A DNA stretch of 64,000 nt from JBDKGH01 sp039798265 (lineage in GTDB: Bacteria > Bacteroidota > Bacteroidia > Flavobacteriales_D > Sanyastnellaceae): assembly GCA_039798265.1 (NCBI GenBank), contig JBDKGH010000057.1:6155-70154 (forward strand). Direction: 5' to 3'. How positions within the stretch are numbered: position 1 is the first letter of the stretch; each line of letters begins with the position of its first letter. The notes under the pieces were generated by a model, which saw only the letters and a list, made by a program, of their open reading frames with translations, was not told where the DNA came from and did not search any database. Positions 17,146-25,964 of this stretch are shown in pieces. A program made the position numbers and the translations under genes.

Positions 17146-18078
17146 TTAACCTTTGAAGCCTCTCAAAAACTCGTCGGTTTTCATTTTCTTTTTACCCTCG
17201 AGTTGTACTTCGGTAACGCTGTAAAAGCCGTCAGTGGCCGCGAATAGCAATTCTTTTTGATCAATAATTTTCCAACTGCCTGCTTCTTCTGAGTGGGCAG
17301 TTTTCTTTTTTATCCCCGCATAAATCTTAAAGGTCTTGCCTTGCAAGTCCGTAAAGGCTGCAGGGTAGGGCGATAGTCCTCTTACAAAGTTGTGAATCGC
17401 ATCAACACTTTGGTTCCAATGTATACGACAGTCCTCTTTGAAAATTTTTGGAGCGTGAATAATCGATTCCCCTGACTGCACCAGCTCCTCTTGAGGAATG
17501 GCATCAGCTGTTCCGGCCTCAATTTTTTGTACTGTTTTAAGCAGTGTTTGAGCTCCCATGAGCATCATTCGGTCATGCACTTCTCCAGCGGTTTCATTTT
17601 CGTCAATGCCCATCTTTTCGCGTATAATTACTCGACCCGTGTCTATTTCATGTTGGAGAAAAAAGGTGGTGACTCCCGTTTCGTGTTCTCCATTCATTAC
17701 TGCGCGATTGATGGGAGCGGCGCCACGGTATTTGGGTAGCAAGGATCCATGAAGGTTAATGGTACCCAAACGAGGCATATTCCACACCACCTCTGGAAGC
17801 ATGCGGAAAGCCACCACTACAAAGAGATCTGCGGCAATTTGCTGCAGTTGATCAACGAACTCGGGTGCTTTGAGCTTTTCAGGTTGGAGCACCGGAATGT
17901 GTTGTGAAAGGGCATATTTTTTTACAGCACTCTCTTGTAATTGCTGACCTCTACCTGCTGGTTTGTCAGGTACTGTAACGATGGCCGCTACATCAAATCC
18001 GTCTTTCACCAAGGCATCTACCGCCGGAACGGCAAATTCGGGTGTGCCCATAAACACAATTCGTAGTCGTGAACTCAT
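17146..18078 (-). CDS. fmt: Methionyl-tRNA formyltransferase
   Basis: Formylates initiator Met-tRNA with 10-formyl-THF. I start at ATG 18078 (MSSRLRIVFMGTPEFAVP), giving 310 residues; the longer frame would run into the promoter region. Seen: the folate-binding catalytic motif NLHGSLLPKYRGAAPINRA (Asn-His...), DTGRVI, and the C-terminal tRNA-binding domain. Convergent with mutB (7-base gap, no terminator visible) and divergent from the DUF493 gene with 42 bases between start codons. Confidence 0.96.
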   Translation of the reverse strand: MSSRLRIVFMGTPEFAVPAVDALVKDGFDVAAIVTVPDKPAGRGQQLQESAVKKYALSQHIPVLQPEKLKAPEFVDQLQQIAADLFVVVAFRMLPEVVWNMPRLGTINLHGSLLPKYRGAAPINRAVMNGEHETGVTTFFLQHEIDTGRVIIREKMGIDENETAGEVHDRMMLMGAQTLLKTVQKIEAGTADAIPQEELVQSGESIIHAPKIFKEDCRIHWNQSVDAIHNFVRGLSPYPAAFTDLQGKTFKIYAGIKKKTAHSEEAGSWKIIDQKELLFAATDGFYSVTEVQLEGKKKMKTDEFLRGFKG

Positions 18079-18082
18079 GTGG

Positions 18083-18090
18083 CAAAGATA
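18083..18090 (-). promoter_or_regulatory. Candidate -7 box of fmt
   Basis: Minus strand TATCTTTG, a full TAnnTTTG match, followed by CCAC and then the ATG at 18078. Four bases separate box and start. Confidence 0.5.
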
Positions 18091-18108
18091 GTATGCAGTT
18101 TCTTGTCT

Positions 18109-18116
18109 TATCTTTG
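18109..18116 (+). promoter_or_regulatory. Candidate -7 box of the DUF493 gene
   Basis: TATCTTTG, then CGCC, then ATG at 18121. It mirrors the fmt box on the other strand with the same four-base gap. Confidence 0.5.
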
Positions 18117-18120
18117 CGCC

Positions 18121-18393
18121 ATGGATCAAGAACAGATCAATCGACTGCGCGAAAAACTGAACGAAATTCACCGCTGGCCAAGTATCTATATGTTCAAGTT
18201 TATCTTGGCATCGGATGAAGAAAAAATTGCCTCACTCAAGATCATTTTCGGAGAAAGTGCTGAGTTTAAAGAACGGTTGAGTGCGAATGGCAAATACACC
18301 AGTGTTACAGTTAGGGAAATGATGTTAGATGCGGATAGCATCTTTGAACGTTACTTGAAGGCAGCCAAAATTGAGGGAATCATAAGTTTATAA
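18121..18393 (+). CDS. DUF493 (YbeD-like) family protein
   Basis: 90 residues from ATG 18121 (MDQEQINRLREKLNEIHRWP). WPSIYMFKFILAS, FGESAEFKERLSANGKYTSVTVREMM and the final YLKAAKIEGIISL match the ACT-like ferredoxin fold of YbeD/DUF493, a family of possible small regulatory proteins of unknown function. The C-terminal motif usually reads GVIxL. It precedes the next gene by two bases, so the two are co-transcribed. Confidence 0.85.
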   Translation: MDQEQINRLREKLNEIHRWPSIYMFKFILASDEEKIASLKIIFGESAEFKERLSANGKYTSVTVREMMLDADSIFERYLKAAKIEGIISL

Positions 18394-18395
18394 TC

Positions 18396-18767
18396 ATGAC
18401 ATCAAAACTCGAATTACTCAGAAACGCACTATTGGTTACACTAGTACTGTTGTTGGTGTATGTGCTATATAAACGCTTGCTTTCTGTGGTGCGAAAAAAT
18501 GAAATCTATGCAAAGCATCCTCCAATGGAAACGTCATTGTCCATCCAAGGAAACGAGGCTAAAATTCAACTGGAAATTAAGACTCCTGCATATGTGATCA
18601 TTGAGGTGTTCGATGCCCAAAATAAAGGGATGTTTATAGTGACCGAGGGCGATCTTGCGGCGGGTAATCATGAATTTAGCTTCAGCACCCAGGCTTTACC
18701 CGAAGGCCGGTATTACTATAAAGTAACCAGTCCAAACGAAGAAGCTTCACAGTATTTTAGTAAATAA
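18396..18767 (+). CDS. Membrane-anchored protein with Ig/FlgD-like beta domain
   Basis: 123 residues. One N-terminal TM helix (ALLVTLVLLLVYVLY) is followed by a basic stretch and a ~70-residue beta domain (AKIQLEIKTPAYVIIEVFDA ... LPEGRYYYKVTS). The beta pattern resembles FlgD-Ig or T9SS-type sorting modules, but the anchor at the other end argues against an exported passenger. No function recognised. It sits two bases after DUF493 and is followed by a terminator. Confidence 0.7.
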   Translation: MTSKLELLRNALLVTLVLLLVYVLYKRLLSVVRKNEIYAKHPPMETSLSIQGNEAKIQLEIKTPAYVIIEVFDAQNKGMFIVTEGDLAAGNHEFSFSTQALPEGRYYYKVTSPNEEASQYFSK

Positions 18768-18788
18768 TTGGAATGATCCAGATAGAAA

Positions 18789-18816
18789 AAGGGAACCCAC
18801 ATGAGGTTCCCTTTTT
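18789..18816. terminator. Bidirectional terminator
   Basis: GGGAACC (18791-18797), loop CACATGA, GGTTCCC (18805-18811), flanked by A-run and T-run, so it can serve both the upstream plus-strand pair and the convergent TonB-receptor gene. Confidence 0.88.
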
Positions 18817-18847
18817 TCATGATATTTTTAGGTTATGCTACTAGTGG

Positions 18848-21427
18848 TTAGAAATTCACACTGAATCGCAAGTTGATGCGGCGTCCCGTTAAGTAGGTGG
18901 GCACCCCGTAGAGTTTGCCACTCACATCTTGTACCCATTGATGGTTGATCACGTTATTGTTGCCCAAAAGGTTGAATATTTCGAGCGAAATACTACTCTT
19001 TTCGATTTTACGTGAAAGGGCTGTTTGTTTCTTTTTGCCTGTAAACAAATCACGGCTAAAACCAACGTCTGCTCGCATATAAGAGCGTGTGCGGGCCACG
19101 TCTAAATAACGCTCACCAGCAGGTGGGCCATAGGGTACTCCAGTCGCAAAGAAAAGATTAAGCATCACTTTGTAAGCAGGGTTGCGAGGCATTTCGTCCA
19201 AGAAAAGCATGGAGAAACTAAATCGCTGATCGCTAGGACGAGGTATGTAACCTGGTGTTTGTAAGATGGAATCTACAGGTGTGTCATTCAAGGTAAAGCC
19301 TTGCTGAATGGTATCTCCATCGCTATTGAGGTAATAGTAGAAGTAATCGTCCACCAAATCTTCTTCTGTTTTTAAAACAGAAGCACGCACCCATGATTGC
19401 ACCCCACGAATAAACTCACCATTCACCATCACATCCAATCCGGTAGCATATCCTTTTGCATTGTTTGTAGCAAAGTAACGTTGACGCACGTTTTCCAATT
19501 CATAGGGAATGAGGCTATTGAGCGATTTGTAATAGGCTTCTGTCACCAACTTGAATGGGCGATTCAAAGCGTGGAATACATAGTTCGCACCGGCAATGTA
19601 ATGGATGCTTTTCTGGGCGCGAATATTCGGATTCACTTGTCCATCAAATCCGCGCATTTCTCGATAGAAGGGCGGTTGATAGTAATAGCCGATGGCTGCT
19701 GTGAGGACAATATCCTTACGCAAGGTTTTGGTTTTGCCATCTTTTTCCATTCGGTCCACCAACCACGTTGGGGTGTAGGAAAAATTGACGCGAGGACTGA
19801 ACACTGTTTGGTCATTAAAGGTCCAGTGATTAGCGCGCACGCCAGCGGTGATCGATAGAATGTTACCATTCTCTAGAGTGCGGCGATAGGTGTCTTGAAT
19901 GTATGCACTGATGCGCTGCGAGTACACGTCATTGACTGCTTTCACACGATCATCTAAGGCAATAAAATCGTTGTAAGGAAGATCGGGATTGGTGTAGCCC
20001 AAGGTATCATTCGGACGGGGTTGGGCGTAGCCCGCGCTGTCCAGTAAAGTCCATTCGTTCAGCTCATCATGAATTTTTTCCGTAACCCAGTCTGCTCCCC
20101 ACTGCACCAGCTGGTTGCGGTTTTCAAATTCTTTGAATCCTTTGTGAGTAACGGAAAAAACAGTAGCGTTGAGTTCGTTACGCCCATGCTCGAGCGATCC
20201 ACCAACACCTCTGTTGCGCAATACCTCACCGAATTCATCGCTGCCTAAATCGCGGTTGAGCTCATCAAGGCGATAAGCAGCGTCGATATCGAAACGTTCG
20301 GTTTCGTAAGTATTGAAGGCGCTGAAAATCAATTTCAACTGCGATGTTTCACTTGGGTTGTATCGGGTGGCAAAGGCGCCAAAAAAGGTTTCATAACGGG
20401 TAATTTCTTGTCCGTCGAAATAAACGGTTAGGCGCAATGCTTCATTGATAGAGCCCAAATCCGTTTCGCGAGTGGAAGGGATAAAGTTGTACCGATTGGC
20501 GCTGTAGTTACCTAAGAAACTAAATTCTAACGGCCCATATTTATTTCCAGGTCGGTAGGTAATGTAGGTTTGCAAATCGGTGTATCGCGGTCTGTAGTCG
20601 CCAGAAACGTCTAGCGAATTGAGCACATATGAATTGTCGCGGTAGCGAAATCCGGTATTGTGCGTGAGTGTATTTTTTTTGTTCGTGCCTTCTAGTTGCA
20701 ATTGTGTTCCCAACAATCCGATTTGAAATGCACCACCGAAACTATCGGGGCGGGCATATTGAATGTCCAGCACGGACGACATTTTATCGCCGTATTTTGC
20801 TTGAAATCCTCCTGCACTAAAATCTACATTCGACACCATGTCGGGATTGGCGAAGCTTAAGCCTTCCTGCTGACCTGCACGTACTAAAAAAGGACGGTAA
20901 ACCTGGATATCGTTTACGTAAACAAGGTTTTCATCGAAACTACCACCGCGAACGCTATAGCTTGAACTCAATTCCGACGGAAAGTTGACGGGCTGTTGGA
21001 TCAAAAAGGCTTCTATCCCTTGATTTATGGTTGGCAGCCGCGTAGATAGATTAGTGGTAATCGGACGAATGCCATCTTCTCGTTTTCTTACATCGATGAT
21101 TTCAATCGCCTCCCGTTCAAAGGTGTTGTCATAGATCACCTCTACCTCGCGGATTTCGCCGCTTTTTAGGGTAAAAAGTTTTTCCAGTTCTTTTCCTCCA
21201 ATTCCTCGAAAAATCACGGCAACCGTTTGATCAGCGGGTAGAGTAATTCGGAAACGACCGTTTTCATCGCAGGCTGTTCCATTGGAGGTTGAGCCTTTTT
21301 GGGAGATGATAATTCCGGTAATGGTTTCGCCTGCGGCATTATGCACCACACCCATCAAGGTGGCTGTTTGAGCAGCAATACCAATAGGAAGGCTTAATAA
21401 GAGGAAGAGGCAAAAACGAATAAACAT
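18848..21427 (-). CDS. TonB-dependent outer membrane receptor
   Basis: 859 residues: signal peptide (MFIRFCLFLLLSLPIGIAA), CarboxypepD-regulatory-like domain (LMGVVHNAAGETITGIIISQ), plug domain (IEAFLIQQPVNFPSELSSSY then SVRGGSFDENLVYVNDI) and a 22-strand-type barrel ending LTGRRINLRFSVNF with a terminal Phe. It imports an unknown ligand across the outer membrane. It lacks the RagA-style extended signatures of the first gene in the window, and no SusD neighbour is present. The 203-residue CarboxypepD-like gene immediately upstream may be co-expressed, although each has its own -7 box. Confidence 0.92.
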   Translation of the reverse strand: MFIRFCLFLLLSLPIGIAAQTATLMGVVHNAAGETITGIIISQKGSTSNGTACDENGRFRITLPADQTVAVIFRGIGGKELEKLFTLKSGEIREVEVIYDNTFEREAIEIIDVRKREDGIRPITTNLSTRLPTINQGIEAFLIQQPVNFPSELSSSYSVRGGSFDENLVYVNDIQVYRPFLVRAGQQEGLSFANPDMVSNVDFSAGGFQAKYGDKMSSVLDIQYARPDSFGGAFQIGLLGTQLQLEGTNKKNTLTHNTGFRYRDNSYVLNSLDVSGDYRPRYTDLQTYITYRPGNKYGPLEFSFLGNYSANRYNFIPSTRETDLGSINEALRLTVYFDGQEITRYETFFGAFATRYNPSETSQLKLIFSAFNTYETERFDIDAAYRLDELNRDLGSDEFGEVLRNRGVGGSLEHGRNELNATVFSVTHKGFKEFENRNQLVQWGADWVTEKIHDELNEWTLLDSAGYAQPRPNDTLGYTNPDLPYNDFIALDDRVKAVNDVYSQRISAYIQDTYRRTLENGNILSITAGVRANHWTFNDQTVFSPRVNFSYTPTWLVDRMEKDGKTKTLRKDIVLTAAIGYYYQPPFYREMRGFDGQVNPNIRAQKSIHYIAGANYVFHALNRPFKLVTEAYYKSLNSLIPYELENVRQRYFATNNAKGYATGLDVMVNGEFIRGVQSWVRASVLKTEEDLVDDYFYYYLNSDGDTIQQGFTLNDTPVDSILQTPGYIPRPSDQRFSFSMLFLDEMPRNPAYKVMLNLFFATGVPYGPPAGERYLDVARTRSYMRADVGFSRDLFTGKKKQTALSRKIEKSSISLEIFNLLGNNNVINHQWVQDVSGKLYGVPTYLTGRRINLRFSVNF

Positions 21428-21435
21428 AAGGTGTC

Positions 21436-21443
21436 CAAAAGTA
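21436..21443 (-). promoter_or_regulatory. Candidate -7 box of the TonB-receptor gene
   Basis: Minus strand TACTTTTG matches TAnnTTTG; eight bases separate it from the ATG at 21427. Confidence 0.45.
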
Positions 21444-21511
21444 GGTCTTGGCAGCCTCAGAAACAGGAAAAAAGGGAAAAAATTATATGGAGATCAACAA
21501 AAATCTGCGAT

Positions 21512-22123
21512 TTATCGCTTCATAGACTTCAAAAACTTGTTCCAACCATCGGCATTCAACAGGTTTCCTCCCGATTGGAATCCATTGTTATAACGAGCGG
21601 CAATATCGCGAGAAGCGTTCTGAGAAGCGCGGGTAGAAAAGTCGGCCATACCGTCGTATTGGGCTATACTCGCCATGGTTCTCGAGAAGGCAACATAATT
21701 GTCGCCAGGTAAATCAAGTGCCAATAATTCCGCTCCCAATCGGTGAGGAGCAGGGTATGGAAGTATGGTTACGGTGGGTAAGGTCAGTGTATCAAATTCC
21801 ATAACTTGCACCAAAGAAAGATTGGCTTCGCCGGAGTTAGCTGGAATTTTAGTGTAACTGTTTTTAAAGCCTAAGCAGAAAAATTCAAGGGTATCGCCAG
21901 CCACAACAGGTAAAGTGAAGTAACCGTTACGATCGGTGTAAGTTCCCCGTTGATCGCGCGAACGAACCACTCCCACATAAGGAGCAGGGTAGAGTGAGTC
22001 GCCTACTAACACCACGCCCGATACTTGCACTACATGTTCTGTCGGATTCCAAGCGACTTTGGCTTGAGCGAATGAACCCAAGTAACACATCAGACCGGTG
22101 AGGAGTAGAAAAATGTTCTTCAT
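21512..22123 (-). CDS. Exported CarboxypepD-regulatory-like protein
   Basis: 203 residues with signal peptide (MKNIFLLLTGLMCYLGSFAQ) and one CarboxypepD_reg-like beta domain (VVQVSGVVLVGDSLYPAPYV ... GTYTDRNGYFTLPVVAGDTL). The tail is Asn/Ser/Gly rich with MADFSTRASQNASRD. Such free-standing domains are common in Bacteroidota envelopes; function is unknown. It lies 84 bases upstream of the TonB-receptor gene on the same strand. Confidence 0.75.
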   Translation of the reverse strand: MKNIFLLLTGLMCYLGSFAQAKVAWNPTEHVVQVSGVVLVGDSLYPAPYVGVVRSRDQRGTYTDRNGYFTLPVVAGDTLEFFCLGFKNSYTKIPANSGEANLSLVQVMEFDTLTLPTVTILPYPAPHRLGAELLALDLPGDNYVAFSRTMASIAQYDGMADFSTRASQNASRDIAARYNNGFQSGGNLLNADGWNKFLKSMKR

Positions 22124-22129
22124 CTATGA

Positions 22130-22137
22130 CAAATGTA
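22130..22137 (-). promoter_or_regulatory. Candidate -7 box of the CarboxypepD-like gene
   Basis: Minus strand TACATTTG matches TAnnTTTG; six bases lie between it and the ATG at 22123. Confidence 0.45.
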
Positions 22138-22214
22138 AGCTTTGATATGAGACGATGGTTCAAAAGAAATGTTACTTTCTAATCATCTATCAATTGGATA
22201 CTGTTTCATACATT

Positions 22215-22275
22215 AGCCCCCTTGCCTAAAAAATAACGGGCAAGGAAGAAGAACGAAAAGCAATGGGGCTTTTTG
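22215..22275 (+). promoter_or_regulatory. Structured leader of pnp, terminator-like
   Basis: AGCCC (22215-22219) pairs with GGGCT (22266-22270), and CCTTGCC (22220-22226) with GGCAAGG (22239-22245); five T follow. There is no plus-strand gene upstream, so a terminator here would act on pnp's own transcript, as an attenuator. Alternatively the promoter lies downstream and the fold is incidental. Confidence 0.35.
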
Positions 22276-22298
22276 TAAAATAAAAAATTGAAAAACAT

Positions 22299-23111
22299 AT
22301 GATGGATCAAATCAGAGAAAGCGCTGAATGGTTGAAAGCGCGCGGCATAGTAGATGCTGAAGTAGGAATTATCCTCGGCACGGGCCTCGATGGGCTAGCC
22401 AAACAAATTCAGGTAGAAAAAGAATTTAACTATAGTGTAATCCCCAATTTCCCTTTTGCGACAGTGGAGTTTCACTTTGGAAAACTCATTTATGGAACAC
22501 TGGCGGGTAAAAAAGTATTGGCTTGCCAAGGACGTTTCCACTATTACGAAGGACATACCATGGATCAAGTGGTGTTACCTGTTCGGGTAATGAAGCTGCT
22601 GGGTGTTCAGTACGTATTCCTTTCGAATGCAGCCGGAGCCACGAATTTAAATTATAAAAAAGGCAGTTTGATGATGGTTGATGATCACATCAATCTGCAA
22701 CCAGAAAATCCACTACGCGGACAAAACTTGGATGAATTGGGACCGAGATTCCCGGATATGTCACAGCCTTATTCTCCTAAATTGAATGGTTTGCTTCAGC
22801 AAATAGCCGCGGAAAAAGGAATCACACTTCATACCGGCGTATATGCTTCTGTGCTTGGACCTAATTTGGAAACGCGCGCAGAATATCGCTATTTACGCAC
22901 CATTGGTGCCGATGCGGTGGGCATGAGCACAGTACCTGAAGTGATAGCCTGCAATCATATGTCACTTCCATGCTGCTGTGTATCGGTAATCACAGATGAA
23001 TGCGATCCCGACAACCTCAAACCAGCAAACATCCAAGACATTATAGCCACCGCCAAAGCCGCGGAGGTGCAGCTCACGGATCTATATTGCGAATTGCTTC
23101 GCAGGATATAA
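22299..23111 (+). CDS. Purine nucleoside phosphorylase, PNP-I family
   Basis: 270 residues, trimeric-type purine nucleoside phosphorylase that cleaves inosine or guanosine with phosphate. Seen: phosphate-binding VGIILGTGLDGLA, GRFHYYEGH, LSNAAGATN, ETRAEYRYLRTIGADAVGMS with the conserved Glu and Met, and the base-recognition SVITDECD (Asn replaced by Asp/Glu region as in bacterial members). Single-gene unit with a strong terminator after it. Serves purine salvage. A second, uridine-phosphorylase-type enzyme is encoded at 39 kb. Confidence 0.95.
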   Translation: MMDQIRESAEWLKARGIVDAEVGIILGTGLDGLAKQIQVEKEFNYSVIPNFPFATVEFHFGKLIYGTLAGKKVLACQGRFHYYEGHTMDQVVLPVRVMKLLGVQYVFLSNAAGATNLNYKKGSLMMVDDHINLQPENPLRGQNLDELGPRFPDMSQPYSPKLNGLLQQIAAEKGITLHTGVYASVLGPNLETRAEYRYLRTIGADAVGMSTVPEVIACNHMSLPCCCVSVITDECDPDNLKPANIQDIIATAKAAEVQLTDLYCELLRRI

Positions 23112-23165
23112 GCGTTATTTGCAACTCGTTTCACATTTTATTTTCGACCTCACATCGAACAATTA

Positions 23166-23195
23166 AAAGAACCTTCACTGAAGGTTCTTTTTTTT
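23166..23195 (+). terminator. Rho-independent terminator after the PNP gene
   Basis: AAAGAACCTTC (23166-23176), loop ACT, GAAGGTTCTTT (23180-23190), then T run: an 11-bp perfect stem. Confidence 0.9.
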
Positions 23196-23238
23196 GAAAA
23201 AATATTTACAGAACACAGCAAAAAACAAAGAAAGATTC

Positions 23239-23282
23239 TTACCCCGACTGCAGCGCAGCGAAGGTCGAGGGTGGAGACGAAG
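23239..23282 (+). repeat. REP-like hairpin repeat, copy 3
   Basis: TTACCCCGACTGCAGCGCAG, then CGAAGGTCGAGGGTGGAGAC. It is a diverged copy of the 1683-1726 element; one change (TCGAGG) weakens the stem. It lies in the convergent gap between pnp and the cupin gene. Confidence 0.6.
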
Positions 23283-23291
23283 TCCCACCCA

Positions 23292-23681
23292 TCACCCCAT
23301 CTCCACAAAAAAGCGATCACTGCCCACATGCGATTCTGGACAGGCGAAAACTAGCACCAAGGTCTCATCTGACTCATTGAGTATCTGATGCACCACACCG
23401 GGCTCAATGTGAAAGCAATCTCCTTCTACAGCGGTAAATTTATCGGTCCAAACAGATTTCCCTTCTACGTATGGTCCTGTTTTCATCGTGCCAATGCCTT
23501 TTAAAATTTGATAGGCATCGATACCTGCGGTGTGATAGTGCGGTGTCAACTGAGTGTGCGGCGCGATATCAGCAACATAAACGGACAGGTCTTTATCCCC
23601 CGTGAGTTTAATGATCTTAATACCCGCATAATCGTCCATCGGCGCATCTTTGAGGGCGGTGTAAAGGTTAGTTTTAATCAT
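23292..23681 (-). CDS. Cupin domain protein
   Basis: 129 residues, single cupin barrel. Motif 1 reads LTPHYHTAGIDAYQILKGIG (His-x-His and later residues), motif 2 is FHIEPGVVHQILN. Metal-binding His residues are present, so it may be a small dioxygenase, isomerase or sensor; no substrate can be assigned. Stands alone, convergent with pnp. Confidence 0.8.
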   Translation of the reverse strand: MIKTNLYTALKDAPMDDYAGIKIIKLTGDKDLSVYVADIAPHTQLTPHYHTAGIDAYQILKGIGTMKTGPYVEGKSVWTDKFTAVEGDCFHIEPGVVHQILNESDETLVLVFACPESHVGSDRFFVEMG

Positions 23682-23724
23682 AATAAAAACTTGAATCCTT
23701 ACAAATCTAAAAACATTATCTCTT

Positions 23725-23766
23725 ACGCGAGCGCAGCGAGTTCACCTACGAGCGCAGCGACTCCCC
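23725..23766. repeat. Direct repeat of CGAGCGCAGCGA
   Basis: CGAGCGCAGCGA occurs twice, 16 bases apart, in the 100-base gap before the next gene. The core AGCGCAGCG is shared with the REP-like elements, so this may be a decayed member of that family. Confidence 0.45.
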
Positions 23767-23781
23767 CCTTCCTATTTACCT

Positions 23782-25044
23782 TTGAAGAAAAAAAAGTTGA
23801 AGCATCCCTCAGTCATCACCTTTATCACCGCATTTCTATTATTAGCCTCAACGCTCCTCGGCCAATTACCTAACGTAGTATGGTCCAAAGTATGGAGCGA
23901 GTATGGCAATAACATGCGCATCAAAGATGCTGTGGTCATCGATGAGAAAGGTTCATTACTCGTGCTTGGTCAAGCGTGGACAAAGACTGATAGTATTGAT
24001 CACCCAACAAGGCTTGCCGTTATTTCACCCGATGGAGAAATGAAACAAAGGAAAGCCATCGGCCGTGATGGCCGATTCAAAGGTGAACGGGCAAAATTGG
24101 ATCGAATTGGCTATTACTACAATGATCGTTTAATACGTTTGTTGCCTTTCGAAAATGGGAACTTCTTAGCCATCGGTTTCAAAACTTCTGGATACTATAA
24201 CCGGCATTTATGGATTGTAGAAGTGGATACTAATCTCCAAGTTTTGCGCGATTCTGTTTACATGAATTTGCCTATTTCAGACATCGGACCGTATCAAGTT
24301 TATCCCGAAAAGGATGGTTTTCGTGTGGTGGCAAGAAGATATTGGCCCGAAGATGAATTGGCTCATTATTCTAATGTGATATATACGTTTGATCAAGCGC
24401 TCAACTGCATTCATCAAGAAAACGATTTGTCTTTTTCAAGCAACGGGGAAAATTTTCGAATGAACTGGACTTATCAAATAAAAAGGCATAATGACAAGAT
24501 TTATTTCTGTAGTCATCTATCGCCCATCGGTGAAGGCATTAATGAAGACAGAACTAAAAAAATCGTGGGACTTGTTGCGCATGATTTGAAATCAGGAAAA
24601 ACGGAACTGATACATCGGTACGATTCTGTACATATTCCGACGGCTATTGCTGTTTTGAAGAATGGGAATTACATCGTTGGCCAAAGATTACAGCTGCCTA
24701 TTACGGATAAAAACAAACAGCCCACTGACTTGGAACTGACTTCCTATGATCAAAACGATAGTGTACTTTGGTCAACGGTATTAAATCTTGGAGCCACAGA
24801 GTTCGTTGAACTGATCACTGAACATGATGGCAAAATTCATGTTTATGGAACGGCATACAACGTATTGAAACGGTTTTTTTTCGAAGTAATATTGGATGAA
24901 AACGGTCAGCAAATAGCCAAGTACACCACTGACGAAGCCTATGATCGTGATTTCGTTGCTGAAATTCCTTTTAATGCGGAGTTTGCATTCCGCTTGATGA
25001 ATGATAGTGGATGGAGAGTGGAGAAATTTAAAATTAAAGAATAA
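23782..25044 (+). CDS. Exported protein of unknown function, beta-propeller-like
   Basis: About 420 residues from a TTG at 23782; this start gives a fitting signal peptide (MKKKKLKHPSVITFITAFLL..., ending LLGQLPN). No ATG offers a better one. The rest is a series of beta-rich repeats such as LVLGQAWTKTDS, FLAIGFKTSG and HVYGTAYNVLKRFF, spaced like propeller blades of the kind found in secreted Bacteroidota proteins. I recognise no family. Twelve bases separate it from the histone-deacetylase-like gene, so the two are probably co-transcribed. Confidence 0.7.
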   Translation: MKKKKLKHPSVITFITAFLLLASTLLGQLPNVVWSKVWSEYGNNMRIKDAVVIDEKGSLLVLGQAWTKTDSIDHPTRLAVISPDGEMKQRKAIGRDGRFKGERAKLDRIGYYYNDRLIRLLPFENGNFLAIGFKTSGYYNRHLWIVEVDTNLQVLRDSVYMNLPISDIGPYQVYPEKDGFRVVARRYWPEDELAHYSNVIYTFDQALNCIHQENDLSFSSNGENFRMNWTYQIKRHNDKIYFCSHLSPIGEGINEDRTKKIVGLVAHDLKSGKTELIHRYDSVHIPTAIAVLKNGNYIVGQRLQLPITDKNKQPTDLELTSYDQNDSVLWSTVLNLGATEFVELITEHDGKIHVYGTAYNVLKRFFFEVILDENGQQIAKYTTDEAYDRDFVAEIPFNAEFAFRLMNDSGWRVEKFKIKE

Positions 25045-25056
25045 CAGTACTTTCTC

Positions 25057-25953
25057 GTGTTTGCATTTCATCCTTGCTATGCTCATCCTTTACCCGACGG
25101 ACATCGCTTTCCGATGCTCAAGTACGAGCTCATTCCTGAGCAATTGATCTACGAAGGAAGTATAACACCTGATCAATTGTTCGAGCCTGGTATGCCGAGC
25201 TTATCATCGCTTTTAGCAGTTCATGATCAACGTTATTTGGATAAGCTCTTCCAATTATCTCTTTCAAAAAGTGAAGAACGAAAAACGGGCTTTCCTTTAA
25301 GTAAAGAGCTCATTCTCCGCGAGCAACGTATCATGCAGGGCACTGTAGAGTGTGCATTGATTGCTTTGGAAAAAGGTTTTGCACTCAACATCGCTGGCGG
25401 AACGCATCACGCTTTTCGCGATAGAGGAGAGGGCTTTTGTTTACTCAACGACTTGGCCATTGCCGCCCAATATCTCCTAGATAGAGGCCTACGTAAAAGG
25501 ATATTGATTGTCGATCTCGATGTGCATCAAGGAAATGGAACCGCATCAATCTTTCAAAAGGAGAATAGAGTCTTTACTTTTTCCATGCACGGTGAGCACA
25601 ATTATCCGCTTCAAAAAGAAAAAAGTGATCTTGATATACCCCTTCCTGACGGTTGCAGTGATGCGCAATTTCTTGGTTTGCTCAATTACCATTTGCCCAA
25701 AGTAGTCGATCAGTTTCAACCTGATTTTATATTCTATCAAAGTGGAGTGGACATTTTAGAAACCGACAAACTCGGGCGCATGAAGGTGAGTTTGGAAGGT
25801 CTAAAAGAAAGAGATCGAATAGTAGTCAATACCGCTCAAAAAAATCAAATTCCCCTCACCGGTGCCATGGGAGGCGGCTACAGCGAAGACATCCGCATAA
25901 TCGTCGAAGCACACTGCAATCTTTTTCGACTAATCACTACTTTAGCTGTCTAA
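25057..25953 (+). CDS. Histone deacetylase-like (AcuC/HDAC superfamily) amidohydrolase
   Basis: 298 residues from GTG 25057 (MFAFHPCYAHPLPDGHRFPM, the usual first motif). Zinc and active-site residues are all visible: GGTHHAFRDRGEGFCLLND (tandem His), IVDLDVHQGNG (Asp and His ligands), YQSGVDI (third ligand Asp) and GAMGGGYS with the transition-state Tyr. Bacterial members deacetylate acetyl-lysine, acetylpolyamines or related amides; substrate unknown. Followed after 11 bases by the SRPBCC gene. Confidence 0.9.
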   Translation: MFAFHPCYAHPLPDGHRFPMLKYELIPEQLIYEGSITPDQLFEPGMPSLSSLLAVHDQRYLDKLFQLSLSKSEERKTGFPLSKELILREQRIMQGTVECALIALEKGFALNIAGGTHHAFRDRGEGFCLLNDLAIAAQYLLDRGLRKRILIVDLDVHQGNGTASIFQKENRVFTFSMHGEHNYPLQKEKSDLDIPLPDGCSDAQFLGLLNYHLPKVVDQFQPDFIFYQSGVDILETDKLGRMKVSLEGLKERDRIVVNTAQKNQIPLTGAMGGGYSEDIRIIVEAHCNLFRLITTLAV

Positions 25954-25964
25954 ACTCCCTTAAA

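Noticed and set aside
23777..23784. TACCTTTG as the promoter of the 23782 gene
   Set aside because: It overlaps the TTG start itself; using it would put the transcript start inside the signal-peptide code, so either this is chance or the start is wrong. Not called.
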